A stretch of DNA of 64,000 nucleotides from an uncultured Cohaesibacter sp. (GTDB lineage Bacteria; Pseudomonadota; Alphaproteobacteria; Rhizobiales; Cohaesibacteraceae). The notes beneath the pieces are model-generated. The model was not told the DNA's origin, searched no databases, and saw only the letters and a list, made by a program, of their open reading frames with translations. The translations under genes were made by a program, and so were the position numbers. Positions 25,541 to 34,790 of this stretch are shown in pieces. How positions within the stretch are numbered: the first letter of the stretch is position 1; each line of letters begins with the position of its first letter. The stretch covers positions 372,001-436,000 of the forward strand of contig NZ_OY781091.1 of assembly GCF_963676275.1 (NCBI RefSeq), in the 5' to 3' direction.

Positions 25541-27127
25541 TTACTCGGCCGGAGCCAGAGACGAAGGCTTGGATTGTTCATGGTGATAGCGACCGGTGTG
25601 GAGCGAGCTCGGCCCCAGACGCGCAAACTTGAACATCAGCCACATTTCGATGACCAACAGGAAGGTATAGAAGGCAAGGAAGCCGGTGAGCGAGAAGATC
25701 AGGTCTGCGATCGTCAGGCTGGATGCGGCAAGGAAGGTCGGCAATACTTCACCGATCGCCCAGGGCTGACGGCCATATTCAGCCACGAACCAGCCCAGCT
25801 CGCACGCCAGCCAAGGCACCGGAATGGACCAGACCATCAGCTTGAGCAGCCAGCGCTTGTTCTCGATCTGCTTCTTGGCGGTATAATAGAAGGACAGGCC
25901 GAAATAGCACAGCATCAGGAAGCCGAAGCCGACCATGATGCGGAAGCTCCAGAACAGATAAGGCACCGACGGAATGGAATCCTCCACCGCTGCGGTGATC
26001 ATTTCCTCGGTTGCTTCCATCGGATTGTCGGTATAGCGCTTGAGCAGCAGACCATAGCCGAGATCTGCCTTATGTTCGTTGAAGGCAGCCTTGGTTTCCT
26101 CTGACTGGTCACCGGCGCGCAGCTTGGTGAGATAGTCATAGGCGATCATGCCCGAACGAATACGCACCTCATGCTGCTTTTTCAGATCGATGATACCGGT
26201 CACCTGCTCATCCAGCGAACGGGTGGCGATGAGGCCCATCACCCACGGGATCTGAATGCCATAGTCGACCGTCATTTTCTCGTCGTTGGGCCAGCCAATC
26301 AGATTGAAGGCGGCAGGCGCTTCCTCTGTGTGATATTCCGCTTCGATGGCCGCCAGCTTGACCTTCTGGACATCGCCCAGCTCATAGCCGGACTCGTCGC
26401 CCAGAACGATGACCGACAGGGAAGCGGCAAGGCCGAAACCGGCAGCAACCGCAAAGGAGCGTTTGGCAAAGGCCAGATCGCGGCCTTTCAGAATATACCA
26501 TGCAGAGATGCCGATCACGAACATCGAGGCGGTGACATAGCCGGCAGCAACCGTATGCACGAACTTGACCTGCGCCACCGGGTTCAGCACCACTTCGGCG
26601 AAATTGGTCATTTCCATGCGCATGGTTTCGGCGGAGAATTCCGAACCGGCCGGATTCTGCATCCAGCCATTGGCCACCAGAATCCAGAGGGCCGAAAGGT
26701 TCGAACCAAGAGCGGTGAAGAAGGTCACGGCCAGATGCTGGCGCTTGGAAAGCTTGTCCCAGCCAAGGAAGAACAGACCCACGAAGGTGGATTCAAGGAA
26801 GAAGGCCATCAGGCCCTCAATGGCCAGCGGCGCGCCGAACACGTCCCCCACATAGTGGGAATAGTAGGACCAGTTGGTCCCGAACTGGAATTCCATGGTC
26901 AGGCCGGTGGTCACACCCAGAGCGAAGTTGATACCGAACAACTTGCCCCAGAATTTGGTCATGTCTTTATAGACTTCCTTGCCGGTCATGACATAGACCG
27001 CCTCCATGATCACCAGGATCCAGGTGATGCCCAGTGTCAGAGGGACGAAAAGGAAGTGATAAAGCGCAGTGGCGGCAAATTGCCAGCGCGACAGACTGAC
27101 GAATAGATCGCCATAAATAGGTTCCAT
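25541..27127 (-). CDS. cydA: Cytochrome bd ubiquinol oxidase subunit I
   Basis: A 528-residue inner-membrane subunit that carries hemes b558, b595 and d. His24 in [15 protein letters not shown] corresponds to the heme ligand His19 of the E. coli protein, and the second heme His is in [17 protein letters not shown]. The quinol (Q) loop is long (E. coli type, with [19 protein letters not shown]), and the GRQPW motif follows ([17 protein letters not shown]). The ATG has AGAGAG upstream. First gene of cydABXDC. Such oxidases act at low oxygen or under respiratory stress. Confidence 0.96.
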   Translation of the reverse strand: MEPIYGDLFVSLSRWQFAATALYHFLFVPLTLGITWILVIMEAVYVMTGKEVYKDMTKFWGKLFGINFALGVTTGLTMEFQFGTNWSYYSHYVGDVFGAPLAIEGLMAFFLESTFVGLFFLGWDKLSKRQHLAVTFFTALGSNLSALWILVANGWMQNPAGSEFSAETMRMEMTNFAEVVLNPVAQVKFVHTVAAGYVTASMFVIGISAWYILKGRDLAFAKRSFAVAAGFGLAASLSVIVLGDESGYELGDVQKVKLAAIEAEYHTEEAPAAFNLIGWPNDEKMTVDYGIQIPWVMGLIATRSLDEQVTGIIDLKKQHEVRIRSGMIAYDYLTKLRAGDQSEETKAAFNEHKADLGYGLLLKRYTDNPMEATEEMITAAVEDSIPSVPYLFWSFRIMVGFGFLMLCYFGLSFYYTAKKQIENKRWLLKLMVWSIPVPWLACELGWFVAEYGRQPWAIGEVLPTFLAASSLTIADLIFSLTGFLAFYTFLLVIEMWLMFKFARLGPSSLHTGRYHHEQSKPSSLAPAE

Positions 27128-27187
27128 GACAGCTCTCTTTATTGCTGTATCAACCTGATTGCAGGGTTTGGAATTGGTCCCGATGCA

Positions 27188-27199
27188 GCAGGATCCTGC
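27188..27199. promoter_or_regulatory. Palindrome upstream of cydA
   Basis: GCAGGATCCTGC, a perfect 12-bp palindrome 61 bases upstream of the cydA ATG, in the expected promoter region. No known regulator is matched; no FNR-type TTGAT-N4-ATCAA box was found. Confidence 0.25.
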
Positions 27200-27245
27200 A
27201 TGTTGGTCGATTGGTCAGATATTAAGTGAATGGAATGAAGGGTTT

Positions 27246-27668
27246 TTAAAGGAGAGGAGGCGCTCGGCTGGTGCCTACGCGAGGAGAAACAGACACCATT
27301 CCCTCACTATGGGCTGGCATCCAGAAAAGCGTTGTAATCGCATGCACCGGTCGCTCGCAAGTCTGGGATTGATCATTTACTCCCAGATCGTTAAGCGCGG
27401 TAAGCGCACAGACGGCGCAGTCATTGCCGGTGGCGGCGGCTGGCTCACTGCCATCAAGTGACATGGCTGCCAGTCCATTTGCCGTGCAGATGATCCCGAA
27501 AAACTCACCTGCCACAGAAGTCCCGGCGGCGGCCCCCGCCGCAGCTCTGGCACTGGTAGACAGATGCAGGCCAAAGGCGACAACCTGCAACCACATGGCA
27601 GCAACTGCGAGCAACGTGATTGCCCGATGCTTGCGCAAATGTTTCAACAGGGTGGGTCTCTGGCTCAT
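27246..27668 (-). CDS. DUF2946 family exported protein
   Basis: A 140-residue protein with an N-terminal signal or anchor helix (about 15-38) and the DUF2946 pattern: FFGIICTANGL, then a spaced CAVC pair (NDCAVCAL), and a C-terminal RAPPLL. Members of this family are often found near copper or other metal genes and may bind metal through the Cys pairs, but the function is not settled. The ATG at 27668 is preferred to a TTG one codon earlier; no clear Shine-Dalgarno is visible. Two inverted repeats lie within 75 bases upstream. Confidence 0.7.
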   Translation of the reverse strand: MSQRPTLLKHLRKHRAITLLAVAAMWLQVVAFGLHLSTSARAAAGAAAGTSVAGEFFGIICTANGLAAMSLDGSEPAAATGNDCAVCALTALNDLGVNDQSQTCERPVHAITTLFWMPAHSEGMVSVSPRVGTSRAPPLL

Positions 27669-27671
27669 CAA

Positions 27672-28091
27672 TGGTCGTTCGAAATCGTTAGAATTCTAAA
27701 TGGTCAGATATGCGTTTCGATAGGCATATCGTGCGTCTGATCAAAAATGCATTTTGCATTCATATTTGAATTTCAAGTGCTTTCATATGGGGCATCTCGC
27801 CACACCCTGAAGCCTTTACCAAGTCGGTCCCCAGTCAATGTCTAGTCTATCCCTGATGCAGGTTTCCCGAAACTCTGCGACTTATGAGCTTTTGGTCGCA
27901 TCTGTCTACGAATAAATGCGCAGTTTTGTTCAAAATTCATGGGCTTCTGCACGCCTTAGGACAAATAGAGCCATTTTTTGGCGCGCCGGGCACCGCGCAA
28001 CAGCCTGACGCAAGTTTGCCCCGGCATGGTGTGGGCAATTGCCAACATGATGCGATGCGCGCACTGACGAGCGCACAAAAGCGAGGATTAA
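27672..28091. other. Gene-free region between the DUF2946 gene and motE
   Basis: About 420 bases between divergent genes, so it should hold both promoters. Close to the DUF2946 gene are a perfect palindrome TTAGAATTCTAA (27688-27699) and the inverted repeat GATATGC-N10-GCATATC (27707-27730), itself flanked by TCAGA and TCTGA. No RNA gene was recognised. Confidence 0.5.
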
Positions 28092-28721
28092 ATGAGCAAC
28101 TCAGACGGCGGGATGGCAAATCGCTTTTCCAGAGCCTCCTTGATGGGAACATGTCTGCTGCGGGTGATTGCCTTGCTGCTTACTGTTCCCTTTGCATTTT
28201 CCCTTGCAGCTTCAGCGGCCGGTATCGCGGATGCCAAGCCCGCCTCCAAGCCCCCTGCCGAGAGCAAAATGGTTGCATCGGACCAGACCGCCGGAGCGGA
28301 GGCGTCTGATATCGACGAGATCGACGCAGACACCTTCTGCAAGAATATCTCCGATCGGGCCTCCGAGCAGAGATATGCCTGGCAGTTGCGCAATCTCATT
28401 GCCTTGCAGAGCGACATCGACGAGCGCATCGAAAAGCTTGAAGCGCTCAGAGCTGATGTGCAGGACTGGATCGCCAAACGCGACAAGGTGCTTGGTGAAG
28501 TCAAGGAGCACATCATCTCCGTTTATGAACGCATGCGCCCGGAAGCGGCTGCCGAACGGCTTGCCTCTGTTGACGATCAGGTTGCCATTGCGCTGCTCGC
28601 CAAAATGAAGCCTCGCGTTGTGAGCGCCATCCTCAATGAGATGGATGCGGTCAAGGCATCCAACCTGACGCAGGAAATGGCGTCTCTTGTCGAAATCAAG
28701 TCTGGAGATCGCGATCAATGA
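28092..28721 (+). CDS. motE: Flagellar motor protein MotE (MotC chaperone)
   Basis: A 209-residue exported protein. A signal or anchor helix covers about residues 20-45, then a Lys/Glu-rich coiled coil (about 110-160) and a C-terminal MgtE-N-like helical segment, VAIALLAKMKPRVVSAILNE. In Sinorhizobium MotE is the periplasmic chaperone that stabilises MotC. GAGG lies upstream of the ATG. The stop overlaps the flgH start (ATGA). In related genomes motE usually follows flgI; here it starts its own operon. Confidence 0.85.
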   Translation: MSNSDGGMANRFSRASLMGTCLLRVIALLLTVPFAFSLAASAAGIADAKPASKPPAESKMVASDQTAGAEASDIDEIDADTFCKNISDRASEQRYAWQLRNLIALQSDIDERIEKLEALRADVQDWIAKRDKVLGEVKEHIISVYERMRPEAAAERLASVDDQVAIALLAKMKPRVVSAILNEMDAVKASNLTQEMASLVEIKSGDRDQ

Positions 28722-29434
28722 TCATGTCTGTCTCAAAAGCACTGATCCCGCTTTTCGGGGTCATTCTGCTTTCCGGCTGCGCCAGCAAGCTTGAGAGCAT
28801 CGGGGCCACCCCGGAAATGTCGCCGATGGGAAATGGATTGCACATGCAATCGATCAATCCGACGCTGGTCGGTTATCAGCCGACAACGAACCGCAGCTTT
28901 CATTCCATCTGGTCGGAAGATCGCAACCAGTTCTTTCTTGAGCCGCGCGCCAAGAGAGTGGGCGATGTGCTGACCGTCATCATCAATATCAAGGATGAAG
29001 CCAATCTGGACAATGCATCCGATCGCAGCCGCGACAGCAGCGAAAAGCAGAGCCTCGGCTTTGGTTTCAATCTCTTCGGTTTCGGAGAGGATGGAGAGGC
29101 ATCCTTTGATGCGGATTCCAAGAGTTCCACCAAGGGCAAGGGCGCGATCAATCGCAAGGAAGAGATTGACCTTCAGATTGCTGCCGTCGTGACACAGGTG
29201 CTGCCTAACCGCAATCTGGTGATTTCCGGCAGTCAGGAAGTGCGCGTCAATGCCGAGCTGCGCGTGCTCAATGTCTCGGGCATCGTGCGCCCGCGCGATA
29301 TCGCCGCGAACAATGTCATCACCTACGACAAGATTGCCGAAGCCCGCATTTCCTATGGCGGTCGCGGCCGCATCACGGAAATGCAGCAACCCGCATGGGG
29401 GCAGCAGCTCTATGATCAGGTGGTGCCTTTCTAG
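28718..29434 (+). CDS. flgH: Flagellar L-ring lipoprotein FlgH
   Basis: A 238-residue outer-membrane lipoprotein that forms the L ring around the rod. The lipobox is LLSGC, with the acylated Cys at about residue 21. The family regions NRSFHSIWSEDRNQFFLEPRAK, with a break for the longer run, KRVGDVLTVIINIKDEANLDN and the C-terminal ISYGGRGRITEMQQPAWGQQ are all present. It overlaps motE by four bases and leads into fliL. Confidence 0.95.
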   Translation: MIMSVSKALIPLFGVILLSGCASKLESIGATPEMSPMGNGLHMQSINPTLVGYQPTTNRSFHSIWSEDRNQFFLEPRAKRVGDVLTVIINIKDEANLDNASDRSRDSSEKQSLGFGFNLFGFGEDGEASFDADSKSSTKGKGAINRKEEIDLQIAAVVTQVLPNRNLVISGSQEVRVNAELRVLNVSGIVRPRDIAANNVITYDKIAEARISYGGRGRITEMQQPAWGQQLYDQVVPF

Positions 29435-29541
29435 AATTTGCGACCGTCCTCCCGGCCGCCGGATCTTGCGCTCAAGACGCCTGATCCGGCCACCGGACCG
29501 CCAACAGATCCTCGGGAAAGAGAGAAGGATACTCCGCCAAG

Positions 29542-30048
29542 ATGTCGAATATTGTGGTTATGTCCGATGGTACAATCTCCGCCAGATCAGGCCGCTCGAA
29601 TGTGAGCCTGTTTGTCATGCTGCTCGTCATGACATTGATGGCCGCCGCTATCGGCGCATTCGTCGGAATGCATCTGGTCAATCAGACCCGGCACATCGTG
29701 CTGGAAGAAAAACGCGCACAGGAAACCCCGCCCGTGCATGCGCTTTATGATGCCCCCAGCCAGATCCTTGCGATCAAGCCGATCATCGTCAATCTGGCCG
29801 GTGCGGAAAAGGCCTTTGTGCGCATTCAGGGCAGCATCGTCTTCAGGGAAGAAGCGATGGAGCAGTCCAAATTTCTCGTCAGCCAGATTGAAAGCGACAT
29901 TGCCGCCTATCTCAGAACCCTGAAAGTTTCAGATCTGGAAGGCGCGACCGGATTGCAGAATCTGCGCGAAGACCTCAATCAGCGGTCAAAAATCAGGGCC
30001 GAGGGAAGCGTGCGTGAATTTATCCTAGAGACCATGGTGATCCAGTGA
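29542..30048 (+). CDS. fliL: Flagellar basal-body protein FliL
   Basis: A 168-residue single-pass inner-membrane protein of the stator ring. One helix at about residues 23-45 is followed by a periplasmic domain that ends in the family pattern GSVREFILETMVIQ. The start lies 107 bases after flgH; an intervening gene was not found. The stop overlaps the GTG start of fliP. Confidence 0.93.
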   Translation: MSNIVVMSDGTISARSGRSNVSLFVMLLVMTLMAAAIGAFVGMHLVNQTRHIVLEEKRAQETPPVHALYDAPSQILAIKPIIVNLAGAEKAFVRIQGSIVFREEAMEQSKFLVSQIESDIAAYLRTLKVSDLEGATGLQNLREDLNQRSKIRAEGSVREFILETMVIQ

Positions 30049-30788
30049 AAAGACTTGTATTTGGCTTACCGTTCCTGCTGTTGCTCGCCAGCCCGGCCTG
30101 GGCGCAGTCGATTGACCTGAATGGGCTGCTGCCAAGCGGAGAAGCATCCGCATCAGGCCGCATGATCCAGTTGATTGCCCTGATCACGGTGCTGTCGCTC
30201 GCACCCGGCATCCTGATCATGGTGACCAGCTTCATTCGTTTCTCGATCGCCTTCTCTTTCCTGCGCTCCGGCATGGGGCTGCAATCCACGCCGTCAAATA
30301 TGGTGATGATCAGTCTGGCGCTTTTCATGACTTTCTATGTCATGGGCCCCACCTTCGATCAGGCCTGGCACAATGGTGTCCAGCCGTTGCTCGACAATCA
30401 GATCAATGAAACGCAGGCCTATGAAAGAGTGGCGGCTCCCTTTCGTTCCTTCATGCTGAAACAGGTGCGCGATGAGGATATCGGCCTATTCAGCGATCTC
30501 GCCGCCGCCAATCTCAATATCAAGGAGGCCACCAGCCCGGATGAGGTGGAAATGCGGGTGTTGATACCGGCTTTCATGATTTCGGAATTGCAGCGCGGCT
30601 TCGAGATGGGCTTTCTGATCGCCTTGCCCTTTCTGGTGATCGATCTGATCGTGGCCACAATCACCATGTCCATGGGCATGATGATGCTGCCCCCGACCGC
30701 AATCTCACTGCCTTTCAAGGCGCTGTTCTTTGTCTTGATCGATGGCTGGAACATTCTTGTCGGCAGCATGATCCGCTCCTTCTTCTAG
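30045..30788 (+). CDS. fliP: Flagellar export gate protein FliP
   Basis: A 247-residue core subunit of the type III export gate, with a signal peptide (LLLLASPAWAQS) and four helices. Family regions are LSLAPGILIMVTSFIRFSIA, ALFMTFYVMGPTFDQAW, PFRSFMLKQVRDEDIGLF and the C-terminal MGMMMLPPTAISLPFKALFF. The start is GTG, overlapping the stop of fliL by four bases. A strong terminator follows. FliQ and FliR are in other operons of the window. Confidence 0.96.
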   Translation: MKRLVFGLPFLLLLASPAWAQSIDLNGLLPSGEASASGRMIQLIALITVLSLAPGILIMVTSFIRFSIAFSFLRSGMGLQSTPSNMVMISLALFMTFYVMGPTFDQAWHNGVQPLLDNQINETQAYERVAAPFRSFMLKQVRDEDIGLFSDLAAANLNIKEATSPDEVEMRVLIPAFMISELQRGFEMGFLIALPFLVIDLIVATITMSMGMMMLPPTAISLPFKALFFVLIDGWNILVGSMIRSFF

Positions 30789-30825
30789 CTCAGGCTCCTA
30801 ACCCGTCCGGCAGCAAAGCCCCCTT

Positions 30826-30857
30826 GCCAGGCACATGTCATGTGTCTGGCTTTTTTT
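30826..30857 (+). terminator. Rho-independent terminator after fliP
   Basis: A long stem GCCAGGCACATG / CATGTGTCTGGC (one G-T pair) followed by seven T residues. Confidence 0.92.
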
Positions 30858-31020
30858 GCGTCTTGTCGCTGTCTTTTCCTTCCGGACAACAAACTTCGAA
30901 GAAAATTTGAATCAAAAGGTAAAATAATAAAATAAAATCAATAAGATAGCTCTGTTTCGACAGGTTCAGGCAAGTTTGGACGCTTAAAAGGGAATAATCG
31001 GAATTTGATGGAGACTCCAA

Positions 31021-31404
31021 ATGGAACCTGTCTATTTGATGAAATTGGCAAAGACGCACCAGAACTGGCTTTCGGTTCGCGAGAATACGATTGCTCAGAA
31101 TGTCGCCAATGCCAATACGCCAGGCTATCGGTCCAAGGACGTGGAAAGCTTTACCGCGCTCTTTGACAAAGCCCATGTTCGCATGGCCAGCACCCAACCT
31201 GGACACATGACCGCGATCGATGGAGCAACGCGGAGTGTCGATGTTGAGAAAAGCGACAGCTGGGACATCACTTATTCCGGAAACTCGGTCTCACTGGAAC
31301 AGGAAATGATGAAGGCCGGTGAAGTTGCCCGAGATCACACTCTGACAACGAACTTGATCAAATCCATCCACAGTATGATGTTGATGGCAGCGAAGGCACA
31401 GTGA
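31021..31404 (+). CDS. flgB: Flagellar proximal rod protein FlgB
   Basis: A 127-residue rod subunit secreted by the flagellar export system. The N-terminal helix has the rod/hook signature ENTIAQNVANANTPGYRSKD, and the C-terminal helix ends in KSIHSMMLMAAKAQ. It opens a six-gene operon after a 160-base AT-rich gap that follows the fliP terminator. GGAG is located 8 bases upstream of the ATG, and the stop shares one base with the flgC start. Confidence 0.94.
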   Translation: MEPVYLMKLAKTHQNWLSVRENTIAQNVANANTPGYRSKDVESFTALFDKAHVRMASTQPGHMTAIDGATRSVDVEKSDSWDITYSGNSVSLEQEMMKAGEVARDHTLTTNLIKSIHSMMLMAAKAQ

Positions 31405-31820
31405 TGATTGATCCCCTTTCCGCGACATTTCGCATTTCTTCCACCGGATTGTCCGCGCAGGCCGAGCGCATGCGCGTCATTTCCGAAAACCTCGCCAACG
31501 CCCAGTCGACAGGGGCAACGCCCGGCTCTGATCCCTATCGCAGAAAGACCATTGTCTTTGCGCAGGAAATGGATCGTGCGGTTGGTGCCTCGCTTGTGAA
31601 GGTCAAGAATATCGGCACGGACAATGCGCCCTTCACCGTCGAATATGATCCCTCCAGCCCGGCTGCGGACGAGAATGGTCAGGTCAAACTGCCCAACGTC
31701 AACAGCATGATCGAACTGGCTGACATGCGTGAGACCAATCGCAGTTACGAGGCCAACCTCAAGATTATGACCCAGACACGCAGCATGGTTCTGCGCACCA
31801 TCGATTTGCTGAGGAGCTAA
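31404..31820 (+). CDS. flgC: Flagellar proximal rod protein FlgC
   Basis: A 138-residue rod subunit. The N-terminal ATFRISSTGLSAQAERMRVI and NLANAQSTG match the family, as do VNSMIELADMRETNRSYEAN and the closing LRTIDLLRS. The ATG at 31404 forms TGATG with the flgB stop; GTG at 31401 is an alternative. Confidence 0.95.
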   Translation: MIDPLSATFRISSTGLSAQAERMRVISENLANAQSTGATPGSDPYRRKTIVFAQEMDRAVGASLVKVKNIGTDNAPFTVEYDPSSPAADENGQVKLPNVNSMIELADMRETNRSYEANLKIMTQTRSMVLRTIDLLRS

Positions 31821-31822
31821 TT

Positions 31823-32170
31823 ATGCTTGACGGTTTGAATGCAGTATCCAGCCTTGCGACACGAGGCAGCGATTTCAACAATGTGTCCGAAACTCGCTTC
31901 ATCAGCAATTCGGCCGGACCGGTCAACTTGTCCGGCGAAGTCGATGAGGCTGGCAAGAGTTTCGCCGAATATTTCTCCGGTGTGACGACCGACGCCATCA
32001 ATACGGTCAAGCATGGCGAAGCCGCCGCCATTGCCGGGATTGAAGGCAAGGAATCTGTCCAGAATGTCGTGGATGCCGTGATGAATGCCGAGCTTGCACT
32101 TCAGAGTGCCATTGCCATCCGCGACAAGGTTGTCGCCGCTTATCAGGAAGTCAGCCGTATGGCCATCTGA
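31823..32170 (+). CDS. fliE: Flagellar hook-basal body protein FliE
   Basis: A 115-residue MS-ring/rod junction protein. The C-terminal half shows the family pattern SVQNVVDAVMNAELALQSAI and RDKVVAAYQEVSRMAI. GAGGAG at the end of flgC serves as ribosome site, two bases apart. Its place between flgC and flgG is standard for this order. Confidence 0.93.
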   Translation: MLDGLNAVSSLATRGSDFNNVSETRFISNSAGPVNLSGEVDEAGKSFAEYFSGVTTDAINTVKHGEAAAIAGIEGKESVQNVVDAVMNAELALQSAIAIRDKVVAAYQEVSRMAI

Positions 32171-32270
32171 GTGTTCTGGCGCTGGCATCTTCCTGTCGGA
32201 AAGCATGCCCACAGTCGCCGTGAACCCGTGATGGACATGACAGGCACCATTTTACATCGAGGATAATGAT

Positions 32271-33059
32271 ATGAAAGCTCTTGCCATCGCTGCGACCGGA
32301 ATGAGCGCGCAGCAGCTGAATGTTGAAGTGATCGCCAACAATATTTCCAACATGAACACGACCGCCTTCAAGCGGGCGCGTGCCGAATTTACCGACCTTC
32401 TCTATCAGTCCGTGCGCGTGCAGGGCGTTCCCAACCGCACCGGTGAAGCACCGATCCCGGAAGGGGCTCAGCTCGGTCTTGGTGTTCGCGCCGCCGCCAT
32501 CCGCAATCTGCATACCCAGGGGACACTCAACAACACCTCCGGCAGCTTCGATCTGGCGATTGATGGCAAGGGCTGGTTCACGGTCAGCAACGCCGATGGG
32601 GACACGCTCTATACCCGCGCCGGTTCCTTCAATACCAATGGTGAGGGGCGTCTTGTGACCTCTGATGGCTATCCGGTCGAGCCGGCCATCACCATTCCCG
32701 ATGGGACCATTGATGTTGAGATCAATGAAACCGGTCAGGTCTATGCCACCATTGATGGCCAGAATGCTCCGCAATTGCTTGGTCAGCTGCAATTGGCTGT
32801 TTTCGCCAATGATTCAGGTCTGCAAGCCAAGGGTGCCAACCTGTTTGCCGAAACCGAGGCCTCGGGTGAGGCGGTCGAAGGCAATGCCGGCGATGACGGT
32901 TTCGGCTCGATCCGTCAGGGATATCTGGAAGATTCCAACGTCGACCCGGTCAAGGAAATCACCGCCCTCATTGCCGCCCAGCGCGGTTATGAAATGAATT
33001 CCAAGGTCATTCAGGCTGTCGATGACATGGCTGGTGTTGTCACTCAGGGGATCCGCTGA
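32271..33059 (+). CDS. flgG: Flagellar distal rod protein FlgG
   Basis: A 262-residue distal rod subunit. Conserved parts are MKALAIAATGMSAQQLNVEV, NNISNMNTTAFKRARAEF, FDLAIDGKGWFTV and the C-terminal GYLEDSNVDPVKEITALIAA followed by QRGYEMNSKVIQAVDDM. Length equals the family norm. A 100-base gap precedes it, and its stop shares one base with the flgA ATG. Confidence 0.97.
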   Translation: MKALAIAATGMSAQQLNVEVIANNISNMNTTAFKRARAEFTDLLYQSVRVQGVPNRTGEAPIPEGAQLGLGVRAAAIRNLHTQGTLNNTSGSFDLAIDGKGWFTVSNADGDTLYTRAGSFNTNGEGRLVTSDGYPVEPAITIPDGTIDVEINETGQVYATIDGQNAPQLLGQLQLAVFANDSGLQAKGANLFAETEASGEAVEGNAGDDGFGSIRQGYLEDSNVDPVKEITALIAAQRGYEMNSKVIQAVDDMAGVVTQGIR

Positions 33060-33589
33060 TGAGAACCGCTAACCATTCCCGGCCTGTGCTGGCGAGGGCG
33101 AGCGTGTTTTCGATGATGCGCTCTGTCCGGGCGGCTTCACTCTTCCTGCTCATATTGCTGTTTGGCAGCTTCTGGGCACAACAGGGCCGAGCGGCAACTG
33201 CTTCGGTCATTCTGCCGGTTCCCAGAACCACCATTGCCCAAGGGGATATCATCACGCTGTCTTCGCTTGAAAAGCGCAAATTCAGGGCCAGCTCGATCGA
33301 TCGCTTCACGGTCATTCCCAATATACAGGACATTCTGGGCAAGGAAGCCGTGCGCCACCTGCCGGTTGGCATGCCGATCCAGCGCTCTGCGATCAGACGG
33401 CGCGACGCGGTCAAGCGGGGGGAGCCGGCTCAACTGGTGTTTCAGGACCGCGGACTGGAAATCATCGCCCATGTCGAACCCCTTGAAGACGGAGTGGTCG
33501 GCGAGATCATCCGCGTTCGCAATGTCGATACCGGGTTGATCGTTGTGGGACGTGTTGAAGCTGATGGAACAATTTCGATAGGGCCATAA
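33059..33589 (+). CDS. flgA: Flagellar P-ring assembly chaperone FlgA
   Basis: A 176-residue periplasmic chaperone for the P ring. A long N-terminal region with a signal helix at about residues 25-45 is followed by a SAF-type domain (VPRTTIAQGDIITLSSLEKR, PVGMPIQRSAIRRRDAVKRG) and the C-terminal IRVRNVDTGLIVVGRVEADG. Shorter than the enterobacterial protein, as usual in this order. One base separates it from flgI. Confidence 0.9.
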   Translation: MRTANHSRPVLARASVFSMMRSVRAASLFLLILLFGSFWAQQGRAATASVILPVPRTTIAQGDIITLSSLEKRKFRASSIDRFTVIPNIQDILGKEAVRHLPVGMPIQRSAIRRRDAVKRGEPAQLVFQDRGLEIIAHVEPLEDGVVGEIIRVRNVDTGLIVVGRVEADGTISIGP

Positions 33590-33590
33590 G

Positions 33591-34703
33591 ATGAAGATTT
33601 TGATCAGATGCCTTGCAGCAGCACTATGTTCATTGCTGTTTCTGTCCAGCGCCCTTGCCGCCGTGCGCATCAAGGATGTGACCTCTCTGGAAGGTGTGCG
33701 CGATAACCAGATCATCGGCTATGGTCTGGTTGTCGGCCTCAATGGATCGGGCGATACCATGCGCAACTCTCCCTTCACCGAGCAATCCCTGCAATCGATG
33801 CTCGACAGCATGGGCGTGAATGTGCGGGACGCCAATCTGCGCACCCGCAATGTCGCGGCCGTGGTGGTTACGGCCAATTTTCCCGCCTTTGTGAAAAAGG
33901 GAACGAAGATCGATATCAATGTGGCCTCTCTGGGGGATGCGACCTCCCTGTCTGGAGGCACCCTGATCGCGACACCCATGATGGGTTCGGATGGTCAGGT
34001 TTATGCTGTCGCGCAAGGCGGGCTCGCCGTTGCCGGTTTTTCCGAGCAGGGCGATGCCCAATCCTTGCGCGAAGGCATAGCGACTTCGGCCATGATTCCC
34101 AATGGAGCGATTGTGGAGCGCGAACTTCAGGATGATTTCATCAATCTGCGCTCCTTTGTCCTTCAGCTCACCAATCCCGATTTCAACACCGCAGTGCGCA
34201 TTGCCGATGCCATCAATGCCTATTCCCGCGAGCGTTTCGGCATCAAGCTGGCCCAGGAGCGGGATCTCCGCTCTGTCGTGCTCAGAAAGCCGAGCAACAT
34301 GAGCGCCACCCGCTTCATCGCCCAGATCGAAGGCCTTGTCATTCAGCCCGACACCCCTGCCAAGGTTGTTGTCGATGAACGCACGGGCACCGTCGTGATC
34401 GGCAATCATGTGCAGATCTCGACCGTGGCGGTGACCTATGGCAGCATGGTGGTCCGCATCACCGAAAGCCCGATGGTCAGTCAACCCGAGCCATTCTCGC
34501 GCAATGGCGAGACCGTTGTCATGCCCGAGACCAATATCGATGCGTCCCAGAATGGCGGCTCTCTTTCCATCATCGGCGGAACCGACTTGCAGACCATTGT
34601 CAGCGGCCTGAACCGGATCGGTCTGCGACCATCGGGGATCATCTCGATCCTGCAAACCATGAAGACGGTGGGCGCCTTGCAGGCTGAACTGGTGATCCAG
34701 TAG
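33591..34703 (+). CDS. flgI: Flagellar P-ring protein FlgI
   Basis: A 370-residue periplasmic protein that polymerises into the P ring in the peptidoglycan layer. A 22-residue signal peptide is followed by the near-invariant RIKDVTSLEGVRDNQIIGYG and LVVGLNGSGD. Later segments such as ERFGIKLAQERDLRSVVLRK and VVDERTGTVVIGNHVQIS match the family. It ends the operon, and a terminator follows. Confidence 0.97.
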   Translation: MKILIRCLAAALCSLLFLSSALAAVRIKDVTSLEGVRDNQIIGYGLVVGLNGSGDTMRNSPFTEQSLQSMLDSMGVNVRDANLRTRNVAAVVVTANFPAFVKKGTKIDINVASLGDATSLSGGTLIATPMMGSDGQVYAVAQGGLAVAGFSEQGDAQSLREGIATSAMIPNGAIVERELQDDFINLRSFVLQLTNPDFNTAVRIADAINAYSRERFGIKLAQERDLRSVVLRKPSNMSATRFIAQIEGLVIQPDTPAKVVVDERTGTVVIGNHVQISTVAVTYGSMVVRITESPMVSQPEPFSRNGETVVMPETNIDASQNGGSLSIIGGTDLQTIVSGLNRIGLRPSGIISILQTMKTVGALQAELVIQ

Positions 34704-34754
34704 CAAACAAAAGACGCCTCATTGCCATTGCGACAATGACGCCGAGACAATGAC

Positions 34755-34790
34755 ACCGGAGATGGGATGAAGCCCGTCTCCGGTTGTTTT
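34755..34790 (+). terminator. Terminator after flgI
   Basis: Stem ACCGGAGATGGG / GCCCGTCTCCGGT with one mismatch and a 5-base loop, followed by TGTTTTAT. Confidence 0.82.

Noticed and set aside
27128-27245. FNR-type box before cydA
   Set aside because: No TTGAT-N4-ATCAA match was found; only an unrelated 12-bp palindrome is present.
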